Origin: Paenibacillus sp. EZ-K15 | GTDB taxonomy: Bacteria; Bacillota; Bacilli; Paenibacillales; Paenibacillaceae | Assembly: GCF_002573715.1 (NCBI RefSeq) | Contig: NZ_PDHM01000018.1 | Span: 84,000 to 147,999, forward strand | Length of the DNA: 64,000 bases | Reading direction: 5' to 3' | Shown here: positions 44,201-53,485 of the stretch, piece by piece | Numbering within the stretch: the first letter of the stretch is position 1 | How the letters are laid out: each line of letters begins with the position of its first letter | Notes under the pieces: generated by a model | Told to the model about the DNA's origin: nothing | What the model saw: the letters and a program-made list of their open reading frames with translations, nothing else | The model's database searches: none | Position numbers and translations under genes: made by a program

Positions 44201-44206
44201 ATTATA
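44201..44206 (-). promoter_or_regulatory. Perfect -10 box upstream of ftsK
   Basis: Minus-strand TATAAT, extended by a TATGC just upstream, directly before the ATG at 44200. No good -35 is seen 16-18 bp upstream. It argues for the TTG start of ftsK at 44179. Confidence 0.5.
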
Positions 44207-44240
44207 GCATAATATTCGGTGGCGTACCTATGTTCTGTTT

Positions 44241-44483
44241 TCAGCCTTTAGCCTCATTTTCTACCGTCGGAATATAGCGAATCATTGCCCCCGGAGCGTA
44301 GCGTGGATTCAAGTAATCTTGAAGTCCGCAATCCAATAAACGGACAATTTTCGCCTGATCCTCTGCCATAGGTTCAACTTCCATTAGTATTCCTTCAACC
44401 CGAACTTCCCTGGATGTGACGGCTGCCTGTTCCCCTTGCAGCATCTCGATCGGATCCAATGGCATGACGCTGTACCATATCAT
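44241..44483 (-). CDS. ylzJ: YlzJ-like protein
   Basis: An 80-aa conserved Bacillales protein of unknown function: [17 protein letters not shown] at the start, [18 protein letters not shown] mid-way, [12 protein letters not shown] near the end. Its ATG overlaps the tepA stop (ATGA). The tepA-ylzJ-ftsK order is the same in B. subtilis. Confidence 0.88.
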   Translation of the reverse strand: MIWYSVMPLDPIEMLQGEQAAVTSREVRVEGILMEVEPMAEDQAKIVRLLDCGLQDYLNPRYAPGAMIRYIPTVENEAKG

Positions 44484-45256
44484 TGCGTAATCCCTCCAGG
44501 GCTTATCGTTTTACGTTCTTCAATCATGCTGTTCAAACGGCTTAATGCCTGCCCAATGCCCCCCACTTCGTTCATAAGGCCATATTTGACGGCGTCTGTA
44601 CCTGAAACCGCGGTACCGATATCCCTGTTCAATTCACCGGTTTTGAACATCAGATCCTTAAACAGTTCCTCCGTTATCCTCGAATGGCTCGTTACAAAGC
44701 GTACGACACGTTCCTGCATTTTCTCCATGTATTCAAAGGTTTGCGGCACGCCAATGACCAACCCGCTCATGCGTATCGGGTGAATGGTCATCGTCGCGCT
44801 CTCCGCGATGATCGAGTGATCTGCTGCTACAGCGATAGGGACGCCGATACTGTGCCCGCCTCCAATGACTACCGTTACGGTCGGTTTGCTGAGCGATGCA
44901 ATCATCTCGGCAATGGCAAGTCCGGCTTCAACGTCGCCGCCAACGGTATTGAGAATGATCAAGAGTCCTTCGATCCGCGGATTTTGCTCAGCTGCCACAA
45001 GCTGTGGAATCATATGCTCATATTTGGTGGTTTTATTTTGCGGTGGAAGCACGATATGTCCCTCGATTTGTCCAATGATGGTCATGCAAAAAACGTTGGA
45101 TTCCCCGCCGTTAGGCAGTCCCGTCTGTCCCAGCTGCTGTATCGTTTCCGTTACGGCCGCTTTCTTGCCTTCCTCGGTGGGCACGACCGGAGGCGCTTCC
45201 GTCTCGCCAGTCCATCCTGCTCTTCTGTTGCCGGTAGTCCATTGATCTTTCTCCAT
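44480..45256 (-). CDS. tepA: Translocation-enhancing protein TepA (ClpP-like)
   Basis: A 258-aa ClpP-fold serine protease-like protein. The ClpP core is visible as [19 protein letters not shown] near 107, the Ser in [16 protein letters not shown] near 135, and the His in [13 protein letters not shown] near 158. B. subtilis TepA was reported to aid protein translocation and may digest signal peptides; unlike ClpP it does not need a Clp ATPase. The first 50 residues are a variable extension. SD is weak (AGGGA). Confidence 0.9.
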   Translation of the reverse strand: MEKDQWTTGNRRAGWTGETEAPPVVPTEEGKKAAVTETIQQLGQTGLPNGGESNVFCMTIIGQIEGHIVLPPQNKTTKYEHMIPQLVAAEQNPRIEGLLIILNTVGGDVEAGLAIAEMIASLSKPTVTVVIGGGHSIGVPIAVAADHSIIAESATMTIHPIRMSGLVIGVPQTFEYMEKMQERVVRFVTSHSRITEELFKDLMFKTGELNRDIGTAVSGTDAVKYGLMNEVGGIGQALSRLNSMIEERKTISPGGITQ

Positions 45257-45442
45257 CGCGCATCCCTGCCTTCATCTTAATGTCTAGCTGCTGCAATCAA
45301 CACATAGCTAACCCTTAGTATGGCAAATGACGGGATCATTTTATGCTTATATGGTACATTCAGCTTGGGATCGGAATAGCAGCAACCAAAAAAACTCCTG
45401 CCGAAATCATTCGGGAGAAGTATAAGGATCAACCTATAAAAA

Positions 45443-45490
45443 GCCCCTCTTTCGCGGGAACCGTCCAATTATTACCTGCGAAAAAGGGGC
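45443..45490 (-). terminator. Terminator of the RNase J gene
   Basis: GCCCCTTTTTCGCAGG pairs with CCCGCGAAAGAGGGGC on the minus strand around an AT-rich loop, then TTTTTATAGG; 34 nt past the stop. Confidence 0.8.
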
Positions 45491-45523
45491 GACTGTGTGC
45501 CTGATTTATTTTATTATCTTGTA

Positions 45524-47203
45524 TCAGACTTCCATAATGATCGGCAAGATCATCGGTCTGCGACGTGTTTGTTCATACAAGAAGCGTCCCAAAGCGTCTT
45601 TTACGCTGGTTTTCAGTGACGCCCACTCATTCACGTTTTCACTCATCAGCTTCTGAAGCGTGCTGGAAACGATACGGTTCGCTTCATCCAGAAGCCCTTC
45701 GGATTCCCGTACGTATACGAATCCACGCGAAATAATATCAGGACCGGATACGATGGAACCGTTTTGCTTGCTCAAGGTAACGACAACGACCAGAATTCCG
45801 TCCTGGGACAGAAGCTTGCGGTCGCGCAATACGATGTTTCCTACGTCACCAACGCCAAGTCCGTCAATCAGAACATTACCAGCGGTTACTTTGCCGGCTT
45901 TGCGGGCCGAGCCACCTTGGATTTCCACAATTTCACCGATATCGGTAATAAAAATGTTGTCCGGATCAACACCAACGGACTCTGCAAGCAGAGCGTGACG
46001 GCGCTGCATCCGGTATTCGCCATGGACAGGGATGAAAAATTGCGGTTTCATCAGATTCAGCATCAGCTTGAGTTCTTCCTGACTGCCGTGACCCGATACG
46101 TGGACACCCGAATTGGATCCGCTATAAATCACGTCTGCTCCAAGGCGGAACAACTCATCAATCGTACGTCCCACATATTTTTCATTGCCTGGAACCGGTG
46201 TCGCTGCAATGATGACCGTATCCCCTGGCAGAATGTCCACCTTGCGGTGAGTGGAACGTGCCATGCGTGTGAGCGCTGACATCGGCTCTCCCTGACTGCC
46301 TGTACACAATACGACAACCCGGTCGGCTGCCATTTTGTTAACCTCTTCAGGTTCGATCAGCATGCCGTCCGGAATGTGCAAATATCCAAGCTCAGCGGCA
46401 ATGGACACCACATTGACCATGCTTCTTCCGATAACCGTTATTTTGCGGCCCGTGGATTCGGCTGCATTAACAACCTGCTGAATCCGGTGCACGTTCGATG
46501 CAAACGTTGCAACAACCACCCGCTGCTCGGCTTTGCGGAAAATATCTTCCAGCACGATGCCCACGTTTTTCTCGGAAGGCGTGAAGCCTGGTCTCTCTGC
46601 GTTCGTACTATCTGACAGAAGAGCCAATACTCCCTTGCTTCCGATCTCAGCCATACGCTGCAGATCCGCATATTGGTCATTTACCGGAGTATGGTCGAAC
46701 TTAAAGTCACCCGTATGCACAACATTGCCTTCCGGTGTTTCGATACAGATCCCTACGGAATCCGGGATACTGTGATTGGTCTTGAAGAAGGTCGCTTTCA
46801 GTGTGTTTCCGAGTTGTACTTCCGAATCCGCATGGATCAGAATCCGTTTCGTCTCACCCAGCAAATTCGCTTCTCTGAGCTTGTTTTCCACTAATCCGAG
46901 CGTCAATTTCGTTCCGTACACAGGAACATTCAAGTGTTTCAATACGTAAGGGAGGCCGCCGATATGGTCCTCGTGACCGTGAGTCAGCAAAATCGCTCTC
47001 ACTTTGTCGCGATTCTCCGTTAAATAGCTAATATCAGGAATAACAATATCAATCCCAAGCATATCTTCTTCCGGGAACTTCAATCCCGCATCCACGACAA
47101 CGATGTCATTGGCATATTGAATGACATACATGTTCTTCCCGATCTCACCGACGCCGCCCAAGGCAAAAATCGATAGTTTATCGTTGCTTATTTTCTTAGA
47201 CAA
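45524..47203 (-). CDS. rnjB: Ribonuclease J
   Basis: A 559-aa metallo-beta-lactamase/beta-CASP RNase with 5'-exo and endonuclease activity. The zinc motif HGHEDH is at residues 75-80, with HTGDFKFD near 163 and the beta-CASP GSQGEPMSALTR near 295; VSGHGSQEELKLML near 365 completes the site. The intact motif argues for an active enzyme. Gene symbol follows position (between dapA and tepA, as B. subtilis rnjB); by sequence it could equally be the J1 type. ATG start with GGAGGGTTAG ahead. Confidence 0.93.
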   Translation of the reverse strand: MSKKISNDKLSIFALGGVGEIGKNMYVIQYANDIVVVDAGLKFPEEDMLGIDIVIPDISYLTENRDKVRAILLTHGHEDHIGGLPYVLKHLNVPVYGTKLTLGLVENKLREANLLGETKRILIHADSEVQLGNTLKATFFKTNHSIPDSVGICIETPEGNVVHTGDFKFDHTPVNDQYADLQRMAEIGSKGVLALLSDSTNAERPGFTPSEKNVGIVLEDIFRKAEQRVVVATFASNVHRIQQVVNAAESTGRKITVIGRSMVNVVSIAAELGYLHIPDGMLIEPEEVNKMAADRVVVLCTGSQGEPMSALTRMARSTHRKVDILPGDTVIIAATPVPGNEKYVGRTIDELFRLGADVIYSGSNSGVHVSGHGSQEELKLMLNLMKPQFFIPVHGEYRMQRRHALLAESVGVDPDNIFITDIGEIVEIQGGSARKAGKVTAGNVLIDGLGVGDVGNIVLRDRKLLSQDGILVVVVTLSKQNGSIVSGPDIISRGFVYVRESEGLLDEANRIVSSTLQKLMSENVNEWASLKTSVKDALGRFLYEQTRRRPMILPIIMEV

Positions 47204-47377
47204 ATGTATCTAACCCTCCTATAGTTTTGGACGTCGTACCATTGTTATATTAAATTTCAAAAAAATACCGCACCCAGTCACTTGAATTCATTATACATGA
47301 TGAAAAAGTGAAAACACAAGTCAACCACCTTCGTGAGCCATAGGATACCCAGAAACAGAAGGGTTTAAAACGAAGAA

Positions 47378-47408
47378 AAGCCACTGCCTTCATTGAAGGC
47401 AATGGCTT
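47378..47408 (-). terminator. Terminator of dapA
   Basis: AAGCCACTGCCTT/AAGGCAATGGCTT, 13-bp stem with one mismatch, 20 nt past the dapA stop and followed by TTCTTCG. Confidence 0.8.
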
Positions 47409-47428
47409 AGGTTTGGTAGGTGCGCAGC

Positions 47429-48310
47429 TTACAAGGAAGACAGCATATTACGGATAAATGCAGCCTCGTTCTCACTAGGAGAAACGAGCGGCAGACGAAC
47501 GCCGCCGACCTGATAGCCCCGCTCATGCAGAGCTAATTTAACCGCCGCCGGGTTTGGAAGCGGGTCAGGACATTCAAACAGGCCCTTGAACAACGTGAAC
47601 AAGGATTGATGCAGCTTGGCGGCTTCCTTCACGTTTCCTTCCACATAGGCGTGGATCATATCCTTCATGCGGGCGCCAGCGATATGGCTGGCCACGCTTA
47701 CGATTCCGTAAGCACCTACGGCCAGAGCAGGCAGTGCTGAGGAATCGTCGCCGGAATAAACGATGAACCCGTCCGGAGCACCTGTGGCAATGGCGGTGAC
47801 CTGATCAATCGAAGCACATTCCTTCGTCGCAACGATGTTCGGTAATTGAGCCAGACGCAGGGTGGTAGCCGTGCTTAGGCTGATGCCCGTCCGTCCAGGC
47901 ACATTGTACAGCATGATAGGTAGAGAAGTTGCCTCAGCGATCGCCTTAAAATGCTGGTAGAGCCCTTCCTGGTTCGGCTTATTGTAGTACGGAGCGACAA
48001 GCAAAATGCCATCGACGCCGCAGCTTTCCGCTTTTTTCGTCAATTCTGCAGAATGTGCCGTATCGTTGCTGCCGGTACCTGCGATAATCTTGCTTCGTCC
48101 ACCTGCCTGCTTCACTGCGAACTTAAACAATTCAAGCTTCTCGTCTTCGCTAAGCGTTGGGGATTCGCCCGTCGTTCCTGCAATGACCAGGGAGTCCGAT
48201 TTCTGTTCGACAATCAGGTACTCAATCAATCTCGCAGTCTCGTCCCAATTGATCTCGTTATTCTGATTAAATGGGGTTACCATAGCCGTAATCAATCTTC
48301 CGAAATCCAC
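47429..48310 (-). CDS. dapA: 4-hydroxy-tetrahydrodipicolinate synthase
   Basis: A 293-aa (beta/alpha)8 aldolase condensing pyruvate with aspartate semialdehyde, first committed step to diaminopimelate and dipicolinate. Motifs: AGTTGESPTLSEDEK near 43 (Thr-Thr pair), YYNKPNQEGLYQHF near 107, LYNVPGRTGISL near 133 and the Schiff-base Lys in ATKECASIDQ near 161. GTG start after AAGGAGG. Downstream of dapG, upstream of the RNase J gene. Its substrate must come from an asd gene outside this window, since the local asd is a relic. Confidence 0.96.
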   Translation of the reverse strand: MDFGRLITAMVTPFNQNNEINWDETARLIEYLIVEQKSDSLVIAGTTGESPTLSEDEKLELFKFAVKQAGGRSKIIAGTGSNDTAHSAELTKKAESCGVDGILLVAPYYNKPNQEGLYQHFKAIAEATSLPIMLYNVPGRTGISLSTATTLRLAQLPNIVATKECASIDQVTAIATGAPDGFIVYSGDDSSALPALAVGAYGIVSVASHIAGARMKDMIHAYVEGNVKEAAKLHQSLFTLFKGLFECPDPLPNPAAVKLALHERGYQVGGVRLPLVSPSENEAAFIRNMLSSL

Positions 48311-48413
48311 AATGATTCCTCCTTAAAGCTCTCCCAAACAGGCAAGCTTCCTTCGTAAGTAATCTTATATATAGTATTTCCTATCAAACGATTAACGAAC
48401 AGACTCTAAGGTA

Positions 48414-49628
48414 TTATCGGTGAAGTTCAAATTTGTGATGCAATGCGCGCAGCGCTTGAGCCATATCTTCCTTCTTCACAAGCACCCAGATCGTTGTGTT
48501 CGAATCTGCCGATTGCAGAATCGGAATATCGTGCTCGCTCAAGGATTCTACGATTTTGGCCATGATGCCCGGAACCCCGTTGATGCCGCCGCCAATAACG
48601 GATACCTTCGCACAGCCGGACAAGCTTTTTGGTTTCAAATCCAGGCTCTGCAGCACTTCAATCGCCTTCTCCGAGTCGCTGTCAAACACCGTATAAAGGA
48701 CTCCTGTAGGGGTAACATTAATAAAGTCCACGCTAATGGAATGCTCTGCCATCGATTTGAAAACCTTCAGTTGAAGACCTTCCGTGCGATCGCATTCCAC
48801 TGAGATTTGCGTAATATTGCTTACATAAGCAACTCCCGTCACAAAGCGGTCCACAATTCCGGATTGTATATCTCTGAAGCCTTCCGGCTGGGTAACCAGT
48901 GTCCCCTCATTATCCGAGAAGGTTGACCGCACTCTGACCGGAATTTGGGATTGCATAGCAATCTCAACTGCTCTAGGATGAATGACCTTGGCACCTTGAT
49001 GAGCCATATTGCAAATCTCCGTATAACTTACATAACTGAGCGCTTTCGCATCCTCGACGATGCGGGGATCCGCCGTAAGAATGCCGTTGACATCCGTGTA
49101 GATATCAACCATTTCGGCGCGAAGCGCGGCTCCAAGCGCGGTGGCTGAGGTATCGCTTCCGCCCCTGCCCAGCGTCGTGAAGTCACCCGAATCGGTCTGC
49201 CCCTGGAAACCAGTGACGATAACAACTTGGTGAGACTCCAACTCTTTCAAAACCCGTTCAGGTTTTACGTCCTTAATGCGTGCATTTCCGAAGTGATCGT
49301 CTGTAAGAAATCCGGCTTGGGCACCCGTCAACACCGTCGCGGTTATCCCTTCATGCTGAAGGAGACTGCATAGCGTTGTGGCTGAGATAATCTCACCGCA
49401 GCAGAGCAGTAAATCCCGCTCTCTGTCTGGAAGCGCGTTTCCGCTCTGACCGATCCAATCCAGAAGAGTATCTGTAGCGTAAGGCTCCCCGCGGCGTCCC
49501 ATAGCCGATACGACCACGACCAATTGGTAGTGATTAGCCAGTTCGCGCTGGATGTGCCCAATAACATGGGTTCTTGCTTGCGGTGTAGACAACGAGGTTC
49601 CGCCGAATTTTTGAACTAAGATGCGCAT
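48414..49628 (-). CDS. dapG: Aspartate kinase I, diaminopimelate-sensitive type
   Basis: A 404-aa aspartokinase phosphorylating aspartate. Kinase motifs: VQKFGGTSLS at the start, TTLGRGGSDTSATALGAAL near 152 and TDVNGILTADPRIV near 178. Two C-terminal ACT domains start with VECDRTEGLQLKVF near 275 and SVIGGGINGVPGIMAKI near 345. Position between dpaB and dapA matches B. subtilis dapG, whose enzyme is inhibited by meso-diaminopimelate. It starts 70 bp after the asd relic. Confidence 0.95.
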   Translation of the reverse strand: MRILVQKFGGTSLSTPQARTHVIGHIQRELANHYQLVVVVSAMGRRGEPYATDTLLDWIGQSGNALPDRERDLLLCCGEIISATTLCSLLQHEGITATVLTGAQAGFLTDDHFGNARIKDVKPERVLKELESHQVVIVTGFQGQTDSGDFTTLGRGGSDTSATALGAALRAEMVDIYTDVNGILTADPRIVEDAKALSYVSYTEICNMAHQGAKVIHPRAVEIAMQSQIPVRVRSTFSDNEGTLVTQPEGFRDIQSGIVDRFVTGVAYVSNITQISVECDRTEGLQLKVFKSMAEHSISVDFINVTPTGVLYTVFDSDSEKAIEVLQSLDLKPKSLSGCAKVSVIGGGINGVPGIMAKIVESLSEHDIPILQSADSNTTIWVLVKKEDMAQALRALHHKFELHR

Positions 49629-49698
49629 AAAATATTCCTCCGTTTATATATGCCCAGGAGACGTAAATTTCGGGCCGACCGATTGAAACGGCCGGCTA

Positions 49699-49893
49699 CT
49701 AAGCCTGGCCGTTCCGTTTGTTAACGATGATTTCTGCGATTAGCACGGCATTCCATGCTGCACCCGTCAGAAGATGATCTGAAACGATCCACATGTTAAG
49801 TCCGCGCTGATGTCCCTCCAGCAGCTTGGGAATCTGTTGCCCGACTGCGCCAGTTGCTCCAACAAAGGCCACATTATAATAATGCTCCGTCAT
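49699..49893 (-). pseudogene. asd: Aspartate-semialdehyde dehydrogenase relic with large in-frame deletion
   Basis: The 64-codon frame starts with NVAFVGATGAVGQQIPKLLE, the NADP-binding N-terminus of Asd, and then jumps to GLNMWIVSDHLLTGAAWNAV and IAEIIVNKRN, the C-terminal end of Asd. About 270-280 codons between them, including the catalytic Cys segment, are missing; the junction is near 49822-49833 (EGHQ). No stop or frameshift interrupts it. It has AAGGGG 11 bases before the ATG and sits exactly where asd lies in B. subtilis (dpaB-asd-dapG). It cannot be a dehydrogenase. Confidence 0.88.
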
Positions 49894-49975
49894 CTGGCTA
49901 AATTCCCCTTCATGAATGAAACTGCAGCTGTAACTTTTCTATGTTGCCCTTATTGATCAAAAGGCTTTATCGCGG

Positions 49976-50566
49976 TTAATGCGAATATTCAACGATCATC
50001 GGCTGCAGCTGCTTCCCTTCCAGTGCCGCATAACACGCTTCCGGAATCAAATCCATTTTGGCGACAAGCGAGTTAGGCTTCTGCTGCGGATTATCCTGTC
50101 CGTAAGGAACAAAATAAATATTTTTCGTTACAAGCAGCTTCGCGATATTCGCCGCATTCAGTCCAAGGCCATCATTCGTTGAAATCGCCAGAACCAGCGG
50201 TCTGCAATTTCTCATCTGTGCCTTGGCTGCCATTAACACAGGGCTGTCAGTCATCGCATTGGCCAGCTTGCTGGTCGTGTTTCCCGTACATGGGGCGATA
50301 ACCAGAACGTCAAGAAGCTTGGATGGGCCTAGCGGTTCCGCCTCCACAATTGTAGAAATAATATCATTCCCGGTTATATCTTTCAACTGTTTCTGCCAAT
50401 TCTCCGATGTGCCGAATCGGGTATCCGTTGTCATGATAGTGCTGGACACAATCGGCACCACATTCGCTCCACCATCTTTGAACCGCTGGATCTGCGGCAT
50501 CACTTCTTCAAGCGTGCAGTGCGATCCTGTCAGGGCATAACCCACTGTTATTCCATTCCAATTCAT
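49976..50566 (-). CDS. dpaB: Dipicolinate synthase subunit B
   Basis: A 196-aa flavoprotein-like subunit (SpoVFB). Motifs: ITVGYALTGSHCTLEEVMPQ at the start, VIAPCTGNTTSKLANAMTDS near 90 and VLAISTNDGLGLNAANIAKL near 128, the Rossmann-like flavodoxin fold of the DFP/FMN type. With DpaA it oxidises dihydrodipicolinate to dipicolinate in the mother cell. It starts on the base right after the dpaA stop, with SD GGGGGG inside dpaA. Confidence 0.95.
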   Translation of the reverse strand: MNWNGITVGYALTGSHCTLEEVMPQIQRFKDGGANVVPIVSSTIMTTDTRFGTSENWQKQLKDITGNDIISTIVEAEPLGPSKLLDVLVIAPCTGNTTSKLANAMTDSPVLMAAKAQMRNCRPLVLAISTNDGLGLNAANIAKLLVTKNIYFVPYGQDNPQQKPNSLVAKMDLIPEACYAALEGKQLQPMIVEYSH

Positions 50567-51463
50567 CTACGCATCCCCCCGAATCTTGATTTCTTCAGAA
50601 ATCAGCTCCACCAGCGTATTGGCCATAATGATGCCGGCTGTTTTAGGAGCCACGATTCCGGGTAGTCCGGGTGCGAGCATGGCTTTGATGCCCCGTTTTT
50701 CAGCATAGCGAAAATCGCATCCACCGGGTGCGGAGGCAAGGTCGATGATGACAGCCTCCCGTGGCATTTTCGAGATGATTTGTGCTGTGACTATCATAGT
50801 TGGAATCGTGTTAAAAAGCAAGTCAATATCCGACACATAAGAACTCAGATCCCTTACCAGGAAGGGCTTCCAGCCCATTTCCTCCGCTCTGGCATAGTGC
50901 TCCGATTTACGTACGCCCATCCGAATTTTGGCACCCAGGCCTTGCAGGCTGCGCGCCATGGTGAACCCTGTCCGTCCCATGCCAAGCACCATGCTGGTTG
51001 ATCCGTGAATCGTAAAATCCGTGTTTTGGATCGCCATCATCAGTGCACCTTCCGCTGTCGGAATGGAATTATAGATGGCTACATCGTCCCTCTCCAAAAT
51101 CTCTACCAGCTTGATCTTATATTTGTCACATAGCGAGCGCAAATAGGGCTTCGCCATGCCTGTATAGATCACTCCATGTCCTGGCATCGCTGCGATATGC
51201 TCCTCCTGCAGTCGCAATGGCCCCTCTGAGAACAGCGCGCTGACACGTCCCTCATCATCACATCCCACGACAGGCAGGATCAGAGCATCGGCATTCGATA
51301 ACAGCTCTGGCGTGAGCGGCTCGCGAGTCACTCCCTGAAAAGAATCCTGCAGTTTCTCAAACCCGGCGATCATGACGGAGGCATCCATCTCAGCGCATTT
51401 TCGTATGACTTCAATTTGCCTTGCGTCTCCACCTACAAAGACGGTCCGGACTCCAGTCAGCAT
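50567..51463 (-). CDS. dpaA: Dipicolinate synthase subunit A
   Basis: A 298-aa NAD(P)-binding subunit (SpoVFA). The N-terminal part holds VFVGGDARQIEVIRKCAE, the Rossmann motif is VLGMGRTGFTMARSLQGLGA near 157, and the C-terminal part has IDLASAPGGCDFRYAEKRGI near 235. With DpaB it makes dipicolinic acid, the major spore-core solute. SD AAAGGAG at 11 bases. A sigma-K promoter match upstream fits mother-cell expression. Confidence 0.95.
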   Translation of the reverse strand: MLTGVRTVFVGGDARQIEVIRKCAEMDASVMIAGFEKLQDSFQGVTREPLTPELLSNADALILPVVGCDDEGRVSALFSEGPLRLQEEHIAAMPGHGVIYTGMAKPYLRSLCDKYKIKLVEILERDDVAIYNSIPTAEGALMMAIQNTDFTIHGSTSMVLGMGRTGFTMARSLQGLGAKIRMGVRKSEHYARAEEMGWKPFLVRDLSSYVSDIDLLFNTIPTMIVTAQIISKMPREAVIIDLASAPGGCDFRYAEKRGIKAMLAPGLPGIVAPKTAGIIMANTLVELISEEIKIRGDA

Positions 51464-51501
51464 GGAAGGCCTCGCTCCTTTCTTCTAACCAACGTATAAA
51501 C

Positions 51502-51530
51502 CATCTTATGCCGTCGCCTATAGGGTGGTG
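51502..51530 (-). promoter_or_regulatory. Sigma-K promoter of dpaA-dpaB
   Basis: Minus-strand CACC (51530-51527), 16 bp, then CATAAGATG (51510-51502). This matches sigma-K promoters (AC-N16/17-CATANNNTA) except for the last base, and lies 39 bp before dpaA. Confidence 0.6.
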
Positions 51531-51627
51531 AGCGCATTTCAATTAAACTACCGCCTTAACGCAATAAATAACACTATAGATGGCGAGTCGGATCCGAAGC
51601 CATTTTGCATGGACGCTAACGCAAAAA

Positions 51628-51655
51628 ACACCGCCCGGCTAGGCCGGAGCGGTGT
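51628..51655 (-). terminator. Terminator of dut
   Basis: ACACCGC/GCGGTGT with inner CGGC/GCCG pairs and TTTTTTGCG on the minus strand, about 50 nt past dut. Confidence 0.8.
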
Positions 51656-51704
51656 GCTTGGTAAAACTATGATGATGATGCCCATAAATTATCTATAATA
51701 TAGA

Positions 51705-52151
51705 TTACTTGCCGGTATGACCGAATCCGCCTGCACCCCGTACGGTATCGGACAACTCGTCAACTTCCATGAATTCTACCGCCGGGACGGTTTTGAACAC
51801 CATCTGGGCAATGCGTTCATTACGCTCAATTGCAAATGGCTCTTGTCCCAAATTCACCAGCAGCACCTTCACTTCCCCGCGATAATCAGCATCAATCGTG
51901 CCTGGAGAATTCAAGCAGGTAATACCATGTTTGTAGGCCAGTCCGCTGCGCGGACGGATTTGAGCTTCAAGCTCGGCTGGCATGGCAATCGCAAAACCGG
52001 TCGGGATTAATTTGCGTTCGCCCGGGTTCAATACCACCGGCTCATGAACCGCCGCGTGCAGATCAAAACCTGCGGCTAGTTCGGACATTTTTATGGGAAG
52101 TTTCACATCTTCATTACCTGGCAATCTATTGATTTGAACGTAGTGCAACAA
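51705..52151 (-). CDS. dut: dUTP diphosphatase
   Basis: A 148-aa trimeric dUTPase with all five motifs: AAGFDLHAA near 30, [12 protein letters not shown] near 70, [14 protein letters not shown] near 84, [10 protein letters not shown] near 117 and the C-terminal [10 protein letters not shown]. It keeps uracil out of DNA. AGGAGG lies one base before ATG 52157, which is too close; the in-frame TTG at 52151 has seven-base spacing and is preferred. The gene overlaps the end of mlpA by about 26 bp. It is an extra gene at a position where B. subtilis has ymxH. Confidence 0.92.
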   Translation of the reverse strand: MLHYVQINRLPGNEDVKLPIKMSELAAGFDLHAAVHEPVVLNPGERKLIPTGFAIAMPAELEAQIRPRSGLAYKHGITCLNSPGTIDADYRGEVKVLLVNLGQEPFAIERNERIAQMVFKTVPAVEFMEVDELSDTVRGAGGFGHTGK

Positions 52152-53394
52152 ATTCATTCCTCCTAAGTACATTCAGTGCTTTATCTGAAGTTCCTACCAT
52201 CGCTAGTGCATATGGAGTCCCGAACATGCGGTCAAGAACCGCGTCGACATCCTTCATGTCCACCTGTTCAATCCGCTTAATAATTTCATCCAGGCTGAAA
52301 TGGCGACCCAGCATTAATTCGTTCTTACCCAAGCGATTCATGCGGCTGCTCGTGCTCTCCAGACTCAGAATGAGACTGCCCTTCAGTTGTTCCTTCCCTT
52401 TGCGCAGCTCTTCCTCCGTCATCCCGTTCTGTGCCAGATCCTGCAGCATTTCCGTGGTCAGCTGAAGGACTTCCTTTGTCTGCTTGGGCGCTGTGCCCGC
52501 ATAGATGGTGAACATTCCGTTATCTGCGTGCGAACTATGATATGAGTATACCGAATAAGCCAGTCCGCGCTTCTCCCGGATTTCCTGAAACAAGCGTGAA
52601 CTCATGCCGCCACCAATGGCGTTATTCAAGAGTACCATTGCATACTGAAGCTCGTCTCCGATGGAGCAGCCGGGAAACGACATGCAGATATGATTCTGCT
52701 CTGTTTTCTTCTTACGGAACTGAACACCATCCAAAAAGGCAGGCACGGCCAGCAGTTCGGAGCTGCCGTGATTGGCAAAGCCGCCAAAATGACGCTCCAA
52801 TAACTCAATCGCATCCTCATTAATGTTGCCTGCCAGAGCGATCACTGTATTCTCAATGGTATAGTGTTTGTCCATGTAAGCTCTCAGCGCTTGCGAATCC
52901 ATCGATTCAAGCCGTTCCTTTGTGCCGAGAATCGGATATGCCAGCGGATGATCGCCGTACGCCGATAACGACATCAGGTCATGGACCAGATCATCCGGTG
53001 TATCCTCATACATCGCGATCTCTTCCAGAATGACATTCTTCTCCTTGGCTAACTCGCCCGCATCCAGCTTGGAGTTGAAGAACATGTCGGACAGCACGTC
53101 AACCGCAATCGGAAAATGCTCATCGAGCACCTTGGCGTAATAACACGTATATTCCTTGGACGTAAAAGCGTTGACGTTGCCGCCGATAGCATCAAATTCT
53201 TCAGCAATCGCACGGGCGTCAAAACGCTCCGTCCCTTTGAACATCATGTGCTCTATAAAATGCGTTATCCCGTTGATGTCCTCCGATTCATTGCGGGATC
53301 CGGTCTTCACCCAAATACCGAATGAAACCGAACGACTTGTCGGGATTTGCTCCATAACCACTCTTAGGCCGTTAGACAATTGTATTTTTTTCAC
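52126..53394 (-). CDS. mlpA: M16-family zinc peptidase MlpA (YmxG)
   Basis: A 422-aa mitochondrial-processing-peptidase-like enzyme. The inverted zinc motif HFIEH is in [14 protein letters not shown] near 50, with the third ligand Glu in [18 protein letters not shown] near 122. The C-terminal half carries [17 protein letters not shown] near 285. In B. subtilis MlpA affects aprE expression. GTG start five bases after AGGGGGG; an upstream in-frame start has no SD. Overlaps dut. Confidence 0.92.
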   Translation of the reverse strand: MKKIQLSNGLRVVMEQIPTSRSVSFGIWVKTGSRNESEDINGITHFIEHMMFKGTERFDARAIAEEFDAIGGNVNAFTSKEYTCYYAKVLDEHFPIAVDVLSDMFFNSKLDAGELAKEKNVILEEIAMYEDTPDDLVHDLMSLSAYGDHPLAYPILGTKERLESMDSQALRAYMDKHYTIENTVIALAGNINEDAIELLERHFGGFANHGSSELLAVPAFLDGVQFRKKKTEQNHICMSFPGCSIGDELQYAMVLLNNAIGGGMSSRLFQEIREKRGLAYSVYSYHSSHADNGMFTIYAGTAPKQTKEVLQLTTEMLQDLAQNGMTEEELRKGKEQLKGSLILSLESTSSRMNRLGKNELMLGRHFSLDEIIKRIEQVDMKDVDAVLDRMFGTPYALAMVGTSDKALNVLRRNEFVALRSNQ

Positions 53395-53485
53395 GAGGGC
53401 CCCCCTAACTGTTCCATCCAGGCTCACTTTAGCTGATTACCAGCCTCATGCCATCCATTCATTCTATCAAACTTTACCATGCCGC

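Noticed and set aside
45277-45468. 63-codon minus-strand frame between the RNase J gene and tepA
   Set aside because: It includes the terminator hairpin, has no SD and shows no conservation features I recognise.
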